A stretch of 5,309 bases of DNA from an uncultured Mycoplasma sp. (lineage in GTDB: Bacteria; Bacillota_I; Bacilli_A; RF39; UBA660): assembly GCA_947565485.1 (NCBI GenBank), contig CANOGG010000105.1, positions 1 through 5,309 on the forward strand. Reading direction: 5' to 3'. This document shows positions 1 through 5,291 of this stretch, piece by piece. Within the stretch, counting starts at the first letter, position 1; every line of letters starts with the position of its first letter. The notes under the pieces are model-generated. The model had not been told where the DNA came from and ran no database searches. It saw nothing but the letters and a program-made list of their open reading frames with translations. The translations under genes were made by a program, and so were the position numbers.

Positions 1-1182
1 GTGTTAGAGAATATTATTGATAGTTTTGAGATTTATCAGAAATTAATAACAGTGGGAGATGTGAGTCAGGCTCTTATTAGACTTGAGTATTTACTTAATC
101 TTTCTAGTTCAGTCACTAGTCTTGGGTTTACAGTGAAAGACTTTGGCGAATACTTAGAGACGATGGTGAGTGAGAGGCAAGAGATTAGATATAAGGAAGT
201 TCGAGGAGTAGGGAATTGTGTTAAAATTATGAATATTCATAAGTCGAAAGGACTAGAGTTTCCAGTTTGTTATTTTGCTGGTTTTAAGAGAGATTTTAAT
301 TTGCGAGATTTGCAGAGTAGATTTAGTTTTGATAATAAATATGGGATTATAACCCCTTTTTATAAAGAGGGGATAGGAACTTTGTTTACGAAAACACTAG
401 TTAAGAATAAGTATTATATTGAGGAGATATCAGAGAAAATTAGGCTTTTTTATGTGGCACTTACAAGAGCAAAAGAGAAAATGATTATGGTGATGCCAAG
501 TTTTAAAAAGGAAGGACAGGCGCAGGGTACAGTTGATAGAAGTGTTGCTAGTCAGTATCGGTCTTTTCATGATTTTATCAGTTCAATTGCACGAAATTTA
601 GCGAGATATACAAAAGGACTTAGTTTAGATTGTTTAGGGCTTAGTCATGATTATCAATTTGTAAGTGTAAATAATAGAGAAATAGAAAAATCAGATGAAG
701 TTATGGTTTTTAAGAAAATTCTGGTAGATACGAATTTAATAGAGAAACATCGGGCGTCAAAAGAGATAAAAAAAGTTTTACCGAAAGAAGAATTGAGGGC
801 AATAGAGTTTGGTACGAGAGTACATGAGATGTTAGAGTTAACTGATTTTAAAAATTATAGAGGGGATAATAAGTATATACTTAATTTGATGGAACAGTTA
901 GATTTTAAGGATGCAATAGTCTATCAAGAACTAGAATTTATGTATAATAAAGAAAATGGAGTATATCAGGGAGTTATTGATTTGATGCTCGAGTATGATT
1001 CTGATATAAAAATAATAGATTATAAGCTTAAAAATATTAGTGATGATGCTTATAAGAGGCAACTAAATGCTTATTATGAATATGTTAGAAGTATAAGTGA
1101 TAAAAGAATAAGACTCTATTTATATTCTGTCTTAGAGGGAAAGTTGGAGGAAGTAGATGTCAAAGTGATGATAAATTCTTGA
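1..1182 (+). CDS. addA: AddA-type helicase-nuclease, C-terminal part (5' end outside window)
   Basis: This is the C-terminal 393 residues of a UvrD/Rep-family (SF1) helicase fused to a RecB-family nuclease. The best match is the AddA subunit of AddAB, which processes double-strand DNA ends for RecA-dependent repair. Late helicase motifs are visible: VKIMNIHKSKGLEFP at 74-88 and IRLFYVALTRAKEK at 147-160. The nuclease follows: GTRVHEML (His275), QELEF (310-313), GVID (Asp327), IIDYK (Asp340, Lys342) and QLNAY (Gln354, Tyr358). All catalytic residues of the PD-(D/E)XK fold seem present, so this end looks functional. Family members are roughly 1,200 aa, so about two thirds, including the Walker A motif, must lie upstream. 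The GTG at base 1 is the window edge, not a supported start. A related UvrD-like helicase-nuclease is possible. No terminator follows the TGA stop, so transcripts may run into lemA. Confidence 0.82.
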   Translation: MLENIIDSFEIYQKLITVGDVSQALIRLEYLLNLSSSVTSLGFTVKDFGEYLETMVSERQEIRYKEVRGVGNCVKIMNIHKSKGLEFPVCYFAGFKRDFNLRDLQSRFSFDNKYGIITPFYKEGIGTLFTKTLVKNKYYIEEISEKIRLFYVALTRAKEKMIMVMPSFKKEGQAQGTVDRSVASQYRSFHDFISSIARNLARYTKGLSLDCLGLSHDYQFVSVNNREIEKSDEVMVFKKILVDTNLIEKHRASKEIKKVLPKEELRAIEFGTRVHEMLELTDFKNYRGDNKYILNLMEQLDFKDAIVYQELEFMYNKENGVYQGVIDLMLEYDSDIKIIDYKLKNISDDAYKRQLNAYYEYVRSISDKRIRLYLYSVLEGKLEEVDVKVMINS

Positions 1183-1207
1183 GAAAGAAAGAGATTTGTG
1201 GTAATAT
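1179..1207 (+). promoter_or_regulatory. Candidate sigma-A promoter for lemA
   Basis: TTGAGA at 1179-1184 and TAATAT at 1202-1207 are separated by 17 bases, and TG at 1199-1200 gives an extended -10 (TGgTAATAT). The -35 matches consensus at 5 of 6 positions and the -10 at 4 of 6. It overlaps the addA stop codon. A start near 1214 would leave a leader of only about 20 bases before the lemA start, which is tight because the ribosome binding site begins at 1216. It is plausible but not certain in such AT-rich DNA. Confidence 0.35.
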
Positions 1208-1215
1208 ATTTATAT

Positions 1216-1223
1216 AAAGGAGG
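1216..1223 (+). promoter_or_regulatory. Ribosome binding site of lemA (decides the start)
   Basis: AAAGGAGG, a near-perfect anti-16S match, ends 10 bases before the ATG at 1234. The longer open frame from GTG 1198 would translate this site (as YKGGC) and has no ribosome binding site of its own, so the start at 1234 is chosen. Confidence 0.85.
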
Positions 1224-1233
1224 ATGTTTAATT

Positions 1234-1797
1234 ATGAAGACAGGGACGATTATTTTGATTGTAGTAATAGCAATAATTGTACTACTTATTTTATGGGTAA
1301 TTGCAACTTATAATTCTTTAATTAGTTTTAGAAATAGAGTTAGAGATGCATGGAGTCAAATTGATGTGCAGTTAAAAAGAAGATTTGATTTGATACCTAA
1401 TTTAGTAGAGACAGTTAAGGGTTATACGAAACATGAGAGTGAAACTTTAGAGAACGTTATTAAGGCGCGTAATACTTATTTAAGTGCAACTTTGCCAGAA
1501 GACCAGTTGAAAGCGGATGGAGAACTTACAAAAGCAGTAAATAAATTGTTTGCTTTAACAGAGAGTTATCCGGATTTGAAGGCGAATACGAATTTTACAG
1601 ATTTGCAAAATCAGCTTAAAGAAACAGAAAATAAAATTGCAATGTCAAGACAATTTTATAATGATATTGTAATGCAGTATAATAATAAAGTTGAGATGGT
1701 ACCATCTAATATTGTGGCAAATATTTTCAAGTTTAAAAAAGAAGCCTTTTTTGAAGTAGCTGAGCCTGAGAGAGAAAACGTTAAAGTACAATTTTAG
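1234..1797 (+). CDS. lemA: LemA family membrane-anchored protein
   Basis: The 187-aa product has the normal length for LemA. An N-terminal hydrophobic helix (about 5-25) anchors it in the membrane. The family signature follows: YNSLI at 26-30, RNRVRDAWSQIDVQLKRR at 33-50, FDLIPNLVETVKGYTKHE at 51-68, then ENVIKARN at 73-80. The second conserved stretch is NKIAMSRQFYNDIVMQYN at 133-150. The family forms a bundle of long helices. Its biochemical role is not established, although it is often encoded next to DUF2207 or TPM-domain membrane proteins, as here. It starts 51 bases after the upstream stop, in the same frame, with a strong ribosome binding site. Its TAG stop forms part of a terminator hairpin, so many transcripts probably end after this gene. 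Family assignment is secure; function is not. Confidence 0.95.
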   Translation: MKTGTIILIVVIAIIVLLILWVIATYNSLISFRNRVRDAWSQIDVQLKRRFDLIPNLVETVKGYTKHESETLENVIKARNTYLSATLPEDQLKADGELTKAVNKLFALTESYPDLKANTNFTDLQNQLKETENKIAMSRQFYNDIVMQYNNKVEMVPSNIVANIFKFKKEAFFEVAEPERENVKVQF

Positions 1798-1821
1798 ACT
1801 TAAATTTTTAAGTCTTTTTTT
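1796..1821 (+). terminator. Rho-independent terminator between lemA and the DUF2207 gene
   Basis: AGACTTAAA at 1796-1804 and TTTAAGTCT at 1807-1815 are a perfect 9-bp inverted repeat around TT. In practice this gives about a 7-bp stem with a 6-base loop. It is followed without a gap by T residues to 1821. The stem is AU-rich and probably only partly efficient. The left arm contains the AG of the lemA TAG stop, so ribosomes finishing lemA would cover it. It lies inside the lemA-DUF2207 pair and could set the ratio of the two products. Confidence 0.75.
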
Positions 1822-1836
1822 GAAAGTGAGGGGCAA

Positions 1837-3753
1837 ATGAAAAAGTTTTGTTGGGGATTATTTTTGTTTTTGGTGATGCCATTTTGGGTAGAAGCGGCAG
1901 ATTATAAGATAACAAATCAATATATAAAGGCAGATGTAGAAGAAAATGGAAATTTGTTAGTTTCAGAGCTGATTGTGATGGAGGGGACTTTTAATGGTTA
2001 TGAGAAGTCTCTTAGTTACCGAAATGGTGTGTTAAGTGATGAGGCAGGATATGAAAATGATGCAATATATAATGCTAAAGATTTAGAGCTTATAAGTATT
2101 AAAGCAAAAAAGGTTAAAAATGTTTCTTTTGATACTTTTTTAGATACGGATTTTGAGGATTTTGAAGAGACTAGTTATGCTGGTAATGGCAGTAGGAATG
2201 TTTATACAGCAAAAAGAGATATTAATGGTTATACTTATAGAATATATCAGAGAACTAATCGGGAAAAAGTGGCCTTTTTAGTTACTTATAGACTTGATAG
2301 GGTAGTAGTGTTGCATCAGGATGTTGCAGAGCTTTATTGGAATTTTATTATGCCTAATGATTATGATGATATAAAAGATGTTAAAGTACAAATAAATTTA
2401 CCTAAAAGTCAGGATAGTGATAATTTTAGATTTTGGGCGCATGGACCTCTTAGTGGCGATATAAAAGCATTAGATAGTAAAGATGGCGTGATAGCAGAGA
2501 TAGGCTATTTAGAAAATACAGAATTATTAGATATTAGAATGACGTTTGATAAAGATGTGATTAAGGATACTAGTAAAGTGAAGATGAGTAATAGCTTAGC
2601 ATTAAAGGGAATATTAGAAGTTGAGGAAAGACGGGCGGATATAGCTAATCAGCTTAGAGAGAGTCTACTTAAAAAATATAATTTAGTGAAGTATGGGACA
2701 CTTATAATTTATGGGTTACTAGTAATTACGGGAATTTATGTGTATTTTAAGTATGCGAAAAGTCCAAAGTCAGGTTATTATTCAAAGTATAATAGAGAGT
2801 TTATTGATGAGTATAATGTTGAAGTGATAGATTATCTTATGAATCATAAGATTACTTCTAATGCCATGAGTGCTTCAATTATGAATCTTATTTATAAGAA
2901 GAATATAAGTGTTAAGGAAATGGAGAATAAGAAGAAATCAGTTAAGAAAGATTATATTTTTATTTTGGAGAACGAAGATAACTTGGTGGGTAGTGAGGAT
3001 ATTTTAGTGAAGTTTTTGTTTGATAAAGTAGGAAAAGTGGATGAAGAGGGGAGAAAAATATTTTCGACCAAGGATTTGAAGAGTTATGCTAGTGGGACAA
3101 AGACTTGTTCAGTATTCATTAGAAACTATACTGATTGGAAGACAGATGTTTTAGCGCGAGGACGAAAGGAAAAATTTTTCGAGACTAGTAGTATGCCAAA
3201 GGTGTTTGGGTTAATAATGCTTGTTTTAGGTCTTGTGTGGTTTAGTATGGGAGTAAGTTACGGTGTAGATTATGTACCGACATATATTTTATTAATAGTT
3301 GTTATATTATTCTTTTTGTGGACTATTTGCTTGTATAAAAAGAGTGTTCGAGGTAGTGAACATTATGATAAATGGAGGGCTTTTAAGAACTTTTTACAGG
3401 ATTTTGGAGCTTTTGATTTGAAAGAATTGCCAGAGATTGTTTTGTGGGAGCGATATTTAGTCTATGCGACAATTTTTGGGTTAGCAGATAAAGTCCAAAG
3501 AGACATGAATGTTAGAATTAAAGAGTTAGGGCTACAAGATTTTGATACAGGTTATTATCCATCGTTTGTTTATATTAATTTGGGAAATACGATAAATAAT
3601 AGTATAAATAATGCGATTAGTAGTGCTTATAGTAGACAGTCGGCTAATTATGCCAATAGTCATTCTAGTTCGTCTAGTGGTGGAGGTTTTGGTGGTGGCT
3701 TTAGTTCCGGAGGAGGCTTTGGAGGTGGAGGTTCTTCAGGGCATGGCTTTTAG
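1837..3753 (+). CDS. DUF2207 domain-containing membrane protein with Gly/Ser-rich tail
   Basis: The 638-aa protein has the standard DUF2207 (YciQ-like) layout. A signal peptide spans about 1-20 (MKKFCWGLFL..., likely cut after VEA). An extracytoplasmic beta-rich domain spans about 21-280 and holds the DUF2207 region. A membrane helix sits at about 284-304, and a cytoplasmic region with a helical DEYNVEVIDYLMNHKITSNA segment spans 325-344. Two further membrane helices are at about 455-476 and 480-499. The typical late motif KWRAFKNFL...LWERYLVYATIFGLADKV lies at 512-553. The end (609-638) is almost all Ser and Gly with Phe, as in TPM and DUF2207 proteins. GTGAGG at 1826-1831 serves as ribosome binding site with short spacing. 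I see no promoter of its own, so expression probably depends on read-through of the terminator at 1796-1821. The function of the family is unknown; partnership with LemA in the envelope is inferred from the gene pair. Confidence 0.9.
   Translation: MKKFCWGLFLFLVMPFWVEAADYKITNQYIKADVEENGNLLVSELIVMEGTFNGYEKSLSYRNGVLSDEAGYENDAIYNAKDLELISIKAKKVKNVSFDTFLDTDFEDFEETSYAGNGSRNVYTAKRDINGYTYRIYQRTNREKVAFLVTYRLDRVVVLHQDVAELYWNFIMPNDYDDIKDVKVQINLPKSQDSDNFRFWAHGPLSGDIKALDSKDGVIAEIGYLENTELLDIRMTFDKDVIKDTSKVKMSNSLALKGILEVEERRADIANQLRESLLKKYNLVKYGTLIIYGLLVITGIYVYFKYAKSPKSGYYSKYNREFIDEYNVEVIDYLMNHKITSNAMSASIMNLIYKKNISVKEMENKKKSVKKDYIFILENEDNLVGSEDILVKFLFDKVGKVDEEGRKIFSTKDLKSYASGTKTCSVFIRNYTDWKTDVLARGRKEKFFETSSMPKVFGLIMLVLGLVWFSMGVSYGVDYVPTYILLIVVILFFLWTICLYKKSVRGSEHYDKWRAFKNFLQDFGAFDLKELPEIVLWERYLVYATIFGLADKVQRDMNVRIKELGLQDFDTGYYPSFVYINLGNTINNSINNAISSAYSRQSANYANSHSSSSSGGGFGGGFSSGGGFGGGGSSGHGF
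3673..3750 (+). repeat. Low-complexity Gly/Ser/Phe-coding stretch at the gene's 3' end
   Basis: GGT/GGA/GGC and AGT/TCT codons repeat as GGGF-GGGF-SSGGGF-GGGGSSGHGF. It is the most G-rich DNA of the window. Similar Gly-rich tails ending TPM/DUF2207 proteins are known; here it is part of the coding sequence and not a mobile or satellite repeat. Confidence 0.7.
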
Positions 3754-3778
3754 ATAGAGATAATCTGTCTTTTTCTTT
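3752..3778 (+). terminator. Rho-independent terminator after the DUF2207 gene
   Basis: AGATAGA at 3752-3758 pairs with TCTGTCT at 3764-3770 (7 bp, one G-U pair) around the loop GATAA. A U-rich tail TTTTCTTT follows. The left arm again includes the AG of the TAG stop. It ends the plus-strand unit before the convergent gene. Confidence 0.65.
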
Positions 3779-3784
3779 GTAATT

Positions 3785-3807
3785 AAAAAAATCGTATATT
3801 AGCGATT
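3785..3807 (-). terminator. Weak terminator of the convergent minus-strand gene
   Basis: Read on the minus strand, AATCG (3807-3803) and CGATT (3794-3790) form a 5-bp stem with an 8-base loop, followed by a run of T to 3785. It lies 8 bases past the stop of the 114-aa gene. The stem is short, so efficiency is doubtful, but position and T-run fit. Confidence 0.4.
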
Positions 3808-3815
3808 AAGTTGAT

Positions 3816-4160
3816 TTAAATTCCTAAATTATGTTTATGTCTTTCTCTTCTTCTGGTTACTTCTGTTATAGTAAAAGCTGGTAGTTTTTCAAGAGTGCTT
3901 CTTAATTGTTCAAAAGTTTCTCTTTCATCTTGGTGGTGTTCATTTCTAAGATAAATTTCATATAATTGGTCGATTAATTCAGAATTTAAATTTTCTAAAT
4001 AGTGTTCTTTGACATTATTGAGATTTAAAATTAAACTAAAATAATATGCTCCACTATAAACTCGTATATAAGCTATTAGTTCGGATAATTTATTAAGTTC
4101 TTTTGTAATTCTATTAGAGCGGTCTGTCTGGTATTTTTTGAAAGTATCGTAATCATACAT
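3816..4160 (-). CDS. Hypothetical protein, 114 aa, helical and charged
   Basis: I do not recognise the family. The product starts MYDYDTFKKYQTDRSNRITK and ends in a basic stretch, VTRRRERHKHNLGI (101-114). It has no cysteine, no signal peptide and no convincing membrane helix; YSGAYYFSLILNLN (35-48) is only moderately hydrophobic. Most of it (about 14-95) is predicted by eye to be alpha-helical with many Leu, Glu and Lys, so a small cytosolic helical-bundle protein is likely. It is supported as a real gene by a complete set of signals: a good promoter (4186-4213), AAGAAGGAAG ahead of the ATG, and a T-run hairpin after the stop. It is convergent with the DUF2207 gene, 62 bases apart, and is transcribed alone. 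Glu is mostly GAA, unlike the addA gene. Confidence 0.72.
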   Translation of the reverse strand: MYDYDTFKKYQTDRSNRITKELNKLSELIAYIRVYSGAYYFSLILNLNNVKEHYLENLNSELIDQLYEIYLRNEHHQDERETFEQLRSTLEKLPAFTITEVTRRRERHKHNLGI

Positions 4161-4167
4161 AAATTTT

Positions 4168-4177
4168 CTTCCTTCTT
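4168..4177 (-). promoter_or_regulatory. Ribosome binding site of the 114-aa gene
   Basis: On the minus strand AAGAAGGAAG lies 7 bases before the ATG at 4160-4158. It supports this start and the reality of the gene. Confidence 0.6.
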
Positions 4178-4185
4178 GGAGTCAT

Positions 4186-4213
4186 ATTATACTACCTTTT
4201 TTAAAAAAGTCAA
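4186..4213 (-). promoter_or_regulatory. Sigma-A promoter of the 114-aa gene
   Basis: On the minus strand TTGACT (4213-4208) and a perfect TATAAT (4191-4186) are separated by 16 bases. A start near 4179 would give a leader of about 20 bases that contains the ribosome binding site. The spacer holds most of a 12-bp T6A6 palindrome (4197-4208). Confidence 0.75.
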
Positions 4214-4313
4214 AAATATTGGAAATTATTTGGTGTTGTTATAAAGACTGGTATAAAACAAAAAAGATGTTAGAATGTTAAGAGGCACGTGTTATATTAT
4301 GTTAGGGCAATTT

Positions 4314-4339
4314 AAAAATCATAAATGTTTTTTTATGAT
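4314..4339 (-). terminator. Terminator-like hairpin facing the minus strand
   Basis: ATCATAAA at 4318-4325 and TTTATGAT at 4332-4339 form a perfect 8-bp stem with a 6-base loop. On the minus strand the stem runs directly into T residues (4317-4314). It lies upstream of the promoter of the 114-aa gene, so it would end a minus transcript arising to its right, for which no gene is visible. Confidence 0.4.
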
Positions 4340-4401
4340 GAAACAATTTTAGATTTAATAACTACTCAAGAAAAATGACATCTTAATTCAGAAGAAAAAT
4401 A

Positions 4402-4443
4402 GAGGGTGATTATAAGTTTTGTAAAAATTGGGGCAAAGAACAA
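4402..4443 (+). pseudogene. Possible relic of a zinc-ribbon gene start
   Basis: The bases read GAG GGT GAT TAT AAG and then code F-C-K-N-W-G-K-E-Q before a TAA stop at 4444. Many zinc-ribbon proteins start with (M)KFCKNCGKE; one C-to-G change (TGC to TGG at 4429-4431) would restore the second cysteine. The preceding GAGGGTGATTAT resembles a ribosome binding site whose ATG has been lost. The match is only 9 codons long, so chance is possible. Confidence 0.25.
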
Positions 4444-4602
4444 TAACATATTATAAAAGTTAAAGAAAGAAAATGAAATCCTTATATAATTTAAGTTATA
4501 AGTATTATTGAATTCTTTTTCTTTTAAAAAGAAAATCATAATCTTGGAATAATAAATTGTTAGAATGGTATGAAATTTTATAATAAAATCAGGCTTTTAA
4601 TA

Positions 4603-4631
4603 TTGACAAGTGTAATTAATACGCATATAAT
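4603..4631 (+). promoter_or_regulatory. Perfect-consensus sigma-A promoter
   Basis: TTGACA at 4603-4608 and TATAAT at 4626-4631 are separated by exactly 17 bases. Transcription should start near 4638, giving a leader of about 36 bases before the ATG at 4674. Both hexamers and the spacing are ideal, suggesting strong expression unless a repressor binds. The flanks contain AGTGT twice (4609-4613 and 4636-4640), which could be a repressor site but is not symmetric. Confidence 0.88.
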
Positions 4632-4648
4632 TAAAAGTGTGAAAAAAT

Positions 4649-4657
4649 TTATACACA
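4649..4657 (+). promoter_or_regulatory. DnaA-box-like 9-mer in the leader
   Basis: TTATACACA fits the DnaA-box consensus TTATNCACA exactly. It stands alone, four bases before the ribosome binding site. A single such 9-mer in 5 kb of AT-rich DNA can easily be chance, and no cluster or dnaA gene supports an origin. Confidence 0.2.
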
Positions 4658-4660
4658 AAG

Positions 4661-4667
4661 AAGGAGA
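4661..4667 (+). promoter_or_regulatory. Strong ribosome binding site of the 53-aa ORF
   Basis: AAGGAGA lies 6 bases before the ATG at 4674. With the consensus promoter upstream it makes this ATG the clear translation start of the locus, although the ORF is very short. Confidence 0.85.
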
Positions 4668-4673
4668 TAAAAA

Positions 4674-4835
4674 ATGGAAGAATTAAAAACACAATATGAA
4701 TTAATTACATCACAAAGAAAAGAATTGATTAATCAAATTAATATTTTAGAAAGTGATGAAAAAATTAAAAGATATTTTGAATTAATAAAACAAAGTAAAG
4801 AATTGCATGTCAAACAAACAAGAACAATTATATAA
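4674..4835 (+). CDS. 53-aa coiled-coil ORF, probable N-terminal part of the zinc-ribbon gene
   Basis: The ORF reads MEELKTQYELITSQRKELIN... and ends ...KQTRTII. Nearly all of it (2-46) is a charged helix with Leu/Ile at heptad-like spacing, i.e. a short coiled coil. It has the best expression signals of the window: consensus promoter, AAGGAGA and 6-base spacing. All eight Glu codons are GAA. It overlaps the next ORF by 29 bases in another frame. Its last nine residues (after KELH, 42-45) are low in helix pattern and look like out-of-frame translation. The natural continuation of the helix is the start of the next ORF (SNKQEQLYKEIKF). I therefore think it is the front part of one protein split by a frameshift; a separate small protein translationally coupled to the next ORF is the alternative. 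Confidence 0.65.
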   Translation: MEELKTQYELITSQRKELINQINILESDEKIKRYFELIKQSKELHVKQTRTII

Positions 4836-5259
4836 AGAAATAAAATTTGAAGAATATAATTCTTGCCATCATATATGGGTAATTGATTTTTATGATTATG
4901 ATAGTATGGAGGGTCGGTCTTATAAACAATATGGGTGTATAAAATGCGGATTAGATTGGACAGTTTTTAGATTAAAAGAGGAATGTCAAGGTATTTATGG
5001 ATTACCATTAAAAGAGCAAGTAATGTATGAATATTTAACATCAGATAGAATTAGAAATAAAAATAAAAGTACAATTATGAGTAAAGTAATGTGTGATTTA
5101 AATTTAGGGCAAGCTATCTATGCCAAAATAAAACAAAATCATCCCAATATCGATGATGAAACGGCATTAAGATATTTTGAAATAGCTCTTGCTAATATTC
5201 GTCATAATGAAGTAAGTGAAGAAAGAAAAATTAGTAGAGCCAGAAGATTATCTTTATGA
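4807..5259 (+). CDS. 150-aa protein with Cys/His zinc-binding motif (possible frameshifted 3' part)
   Basis: The product begins MSNKQEQLYKEIKF, a helix. A probable treble-clef or zinc-ribbon-like unit follows: SCHHIWV (Cys20, His21/His22) and YGCIKCGL (Cys44, Cys47), with aromatic residues between. The rest (about 70-150) is mostly helical: a MYEYLTSDRIRNKNKS segment, CDLNLGQAIYAKIKQNHPNIDDETALRYFEIALANIRHNEVS, then a basic end RKISRARRLSL. I recall similar CxH...CxxC hypothetical proteins with an N-terminal coiled coil in uncultured gut Bacillota, but no function is known to me. The ATG at 4807 has no purine-rich ribosome binding site (upstream bases GTAAAGAATTGC), so translation probably relies on the 53-aa ORF, by coupling or by being the same gene. 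Glu is mainly GAA and Leu mainly TTA, unlike addA. No terminator is seen by the window end. Confidence 0.75.
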   Translation: MSNKQEQLYKEIKFEEYNSCHHIWVIDFYDYDSMEGRSYKQYGCIKCGLDWTVFRLKEECQGIYGLPLKEQVMYEYLTSDRIRNKNKSTIMSKVMCDLNLGQAIYAKIKQNHPNIDDETALRYFEIALANIRHNEVSEERKISRARRLSL

Positions 5260-5291
5260 GAGTGTAAAATAAAGTGTGTAAGTAAGAAAAA

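Larger units (their letters stand above)
4268..4567. repeat. 10-bp direct repeat TGTTAGAATG (4268-4277 and 4558-4567)
   Basis: The two copies are 290 bases apart in the intergenic region, with partial similarity continuing on the right (TTAAGA against GTATGA). They bracket most of the gene-free DNA. The length is short enough to be chance. Confidence 0.3.
4214..4602. other. Intergenic region without a credible gene
   Basis: These 389 bases are very AT-rich and closed by stops in all plus frames; the longest ATG-started plus frame I traced is 17 codons. They contain a terminator-like hairpin facing the minus strand (4314-4339), a 10-bp direct repeat, an A/T hairpin at 4517-4535, and a possible zinc-ribbon gene relic at 4402-4443. 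I see no tRNA, known riboswitch or CRISPR repeat. Confidence 0.6.

Noticed and set aside
1198..1233. GTG 1198 as an upstream start for lemA
   Set aside because: It would translate the strong AAAGGAGG site and add residues not typical of LemA; ATG 1234 is much better supported.
1645..1836. Minus-strand open frame of 63 codons
   Set aside because: It lies antisense to the end of lemA and the spacer, has a low-complexity Phe/Leu/Lys/Ile-rich product, and crosses the lemA terminator.
4299..4352. 17-codon ORF MLGQFKNHKCFF...
   Set aside because: The nearest purine-rich stretch is too far from the ATG, no promoter is clear, and the ORF runs through the hairpin at 4314-4339.
4473..4511. 12-codon ORF MKSLYNLSYKYY
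   Set aside because: It is too short, has a weak AAAGAAAGAA leader and no supporting context.
4517..4535. TTTTCTTT/AAAGAAAA hairpin as a terminator
   Set aside because: The stem is nearly all A-U, and no T-run follows on either strand.
4214..4673. CRISPR array, tRNA or riboswitch in the gap
   Set aside because: There are no regularly spaced repeats, no cloverleaf, and no conserved riboswitch core that I can recognise.
4789..4835. Programmed -1 frameshift between the 53-aa and 150-aa ORFs
   Set aside because: Joining the frames needs a +1 shift, not -1, and no slippery heptamer, internal ribosome-binding stimulator or prfB-like stop site is visible.
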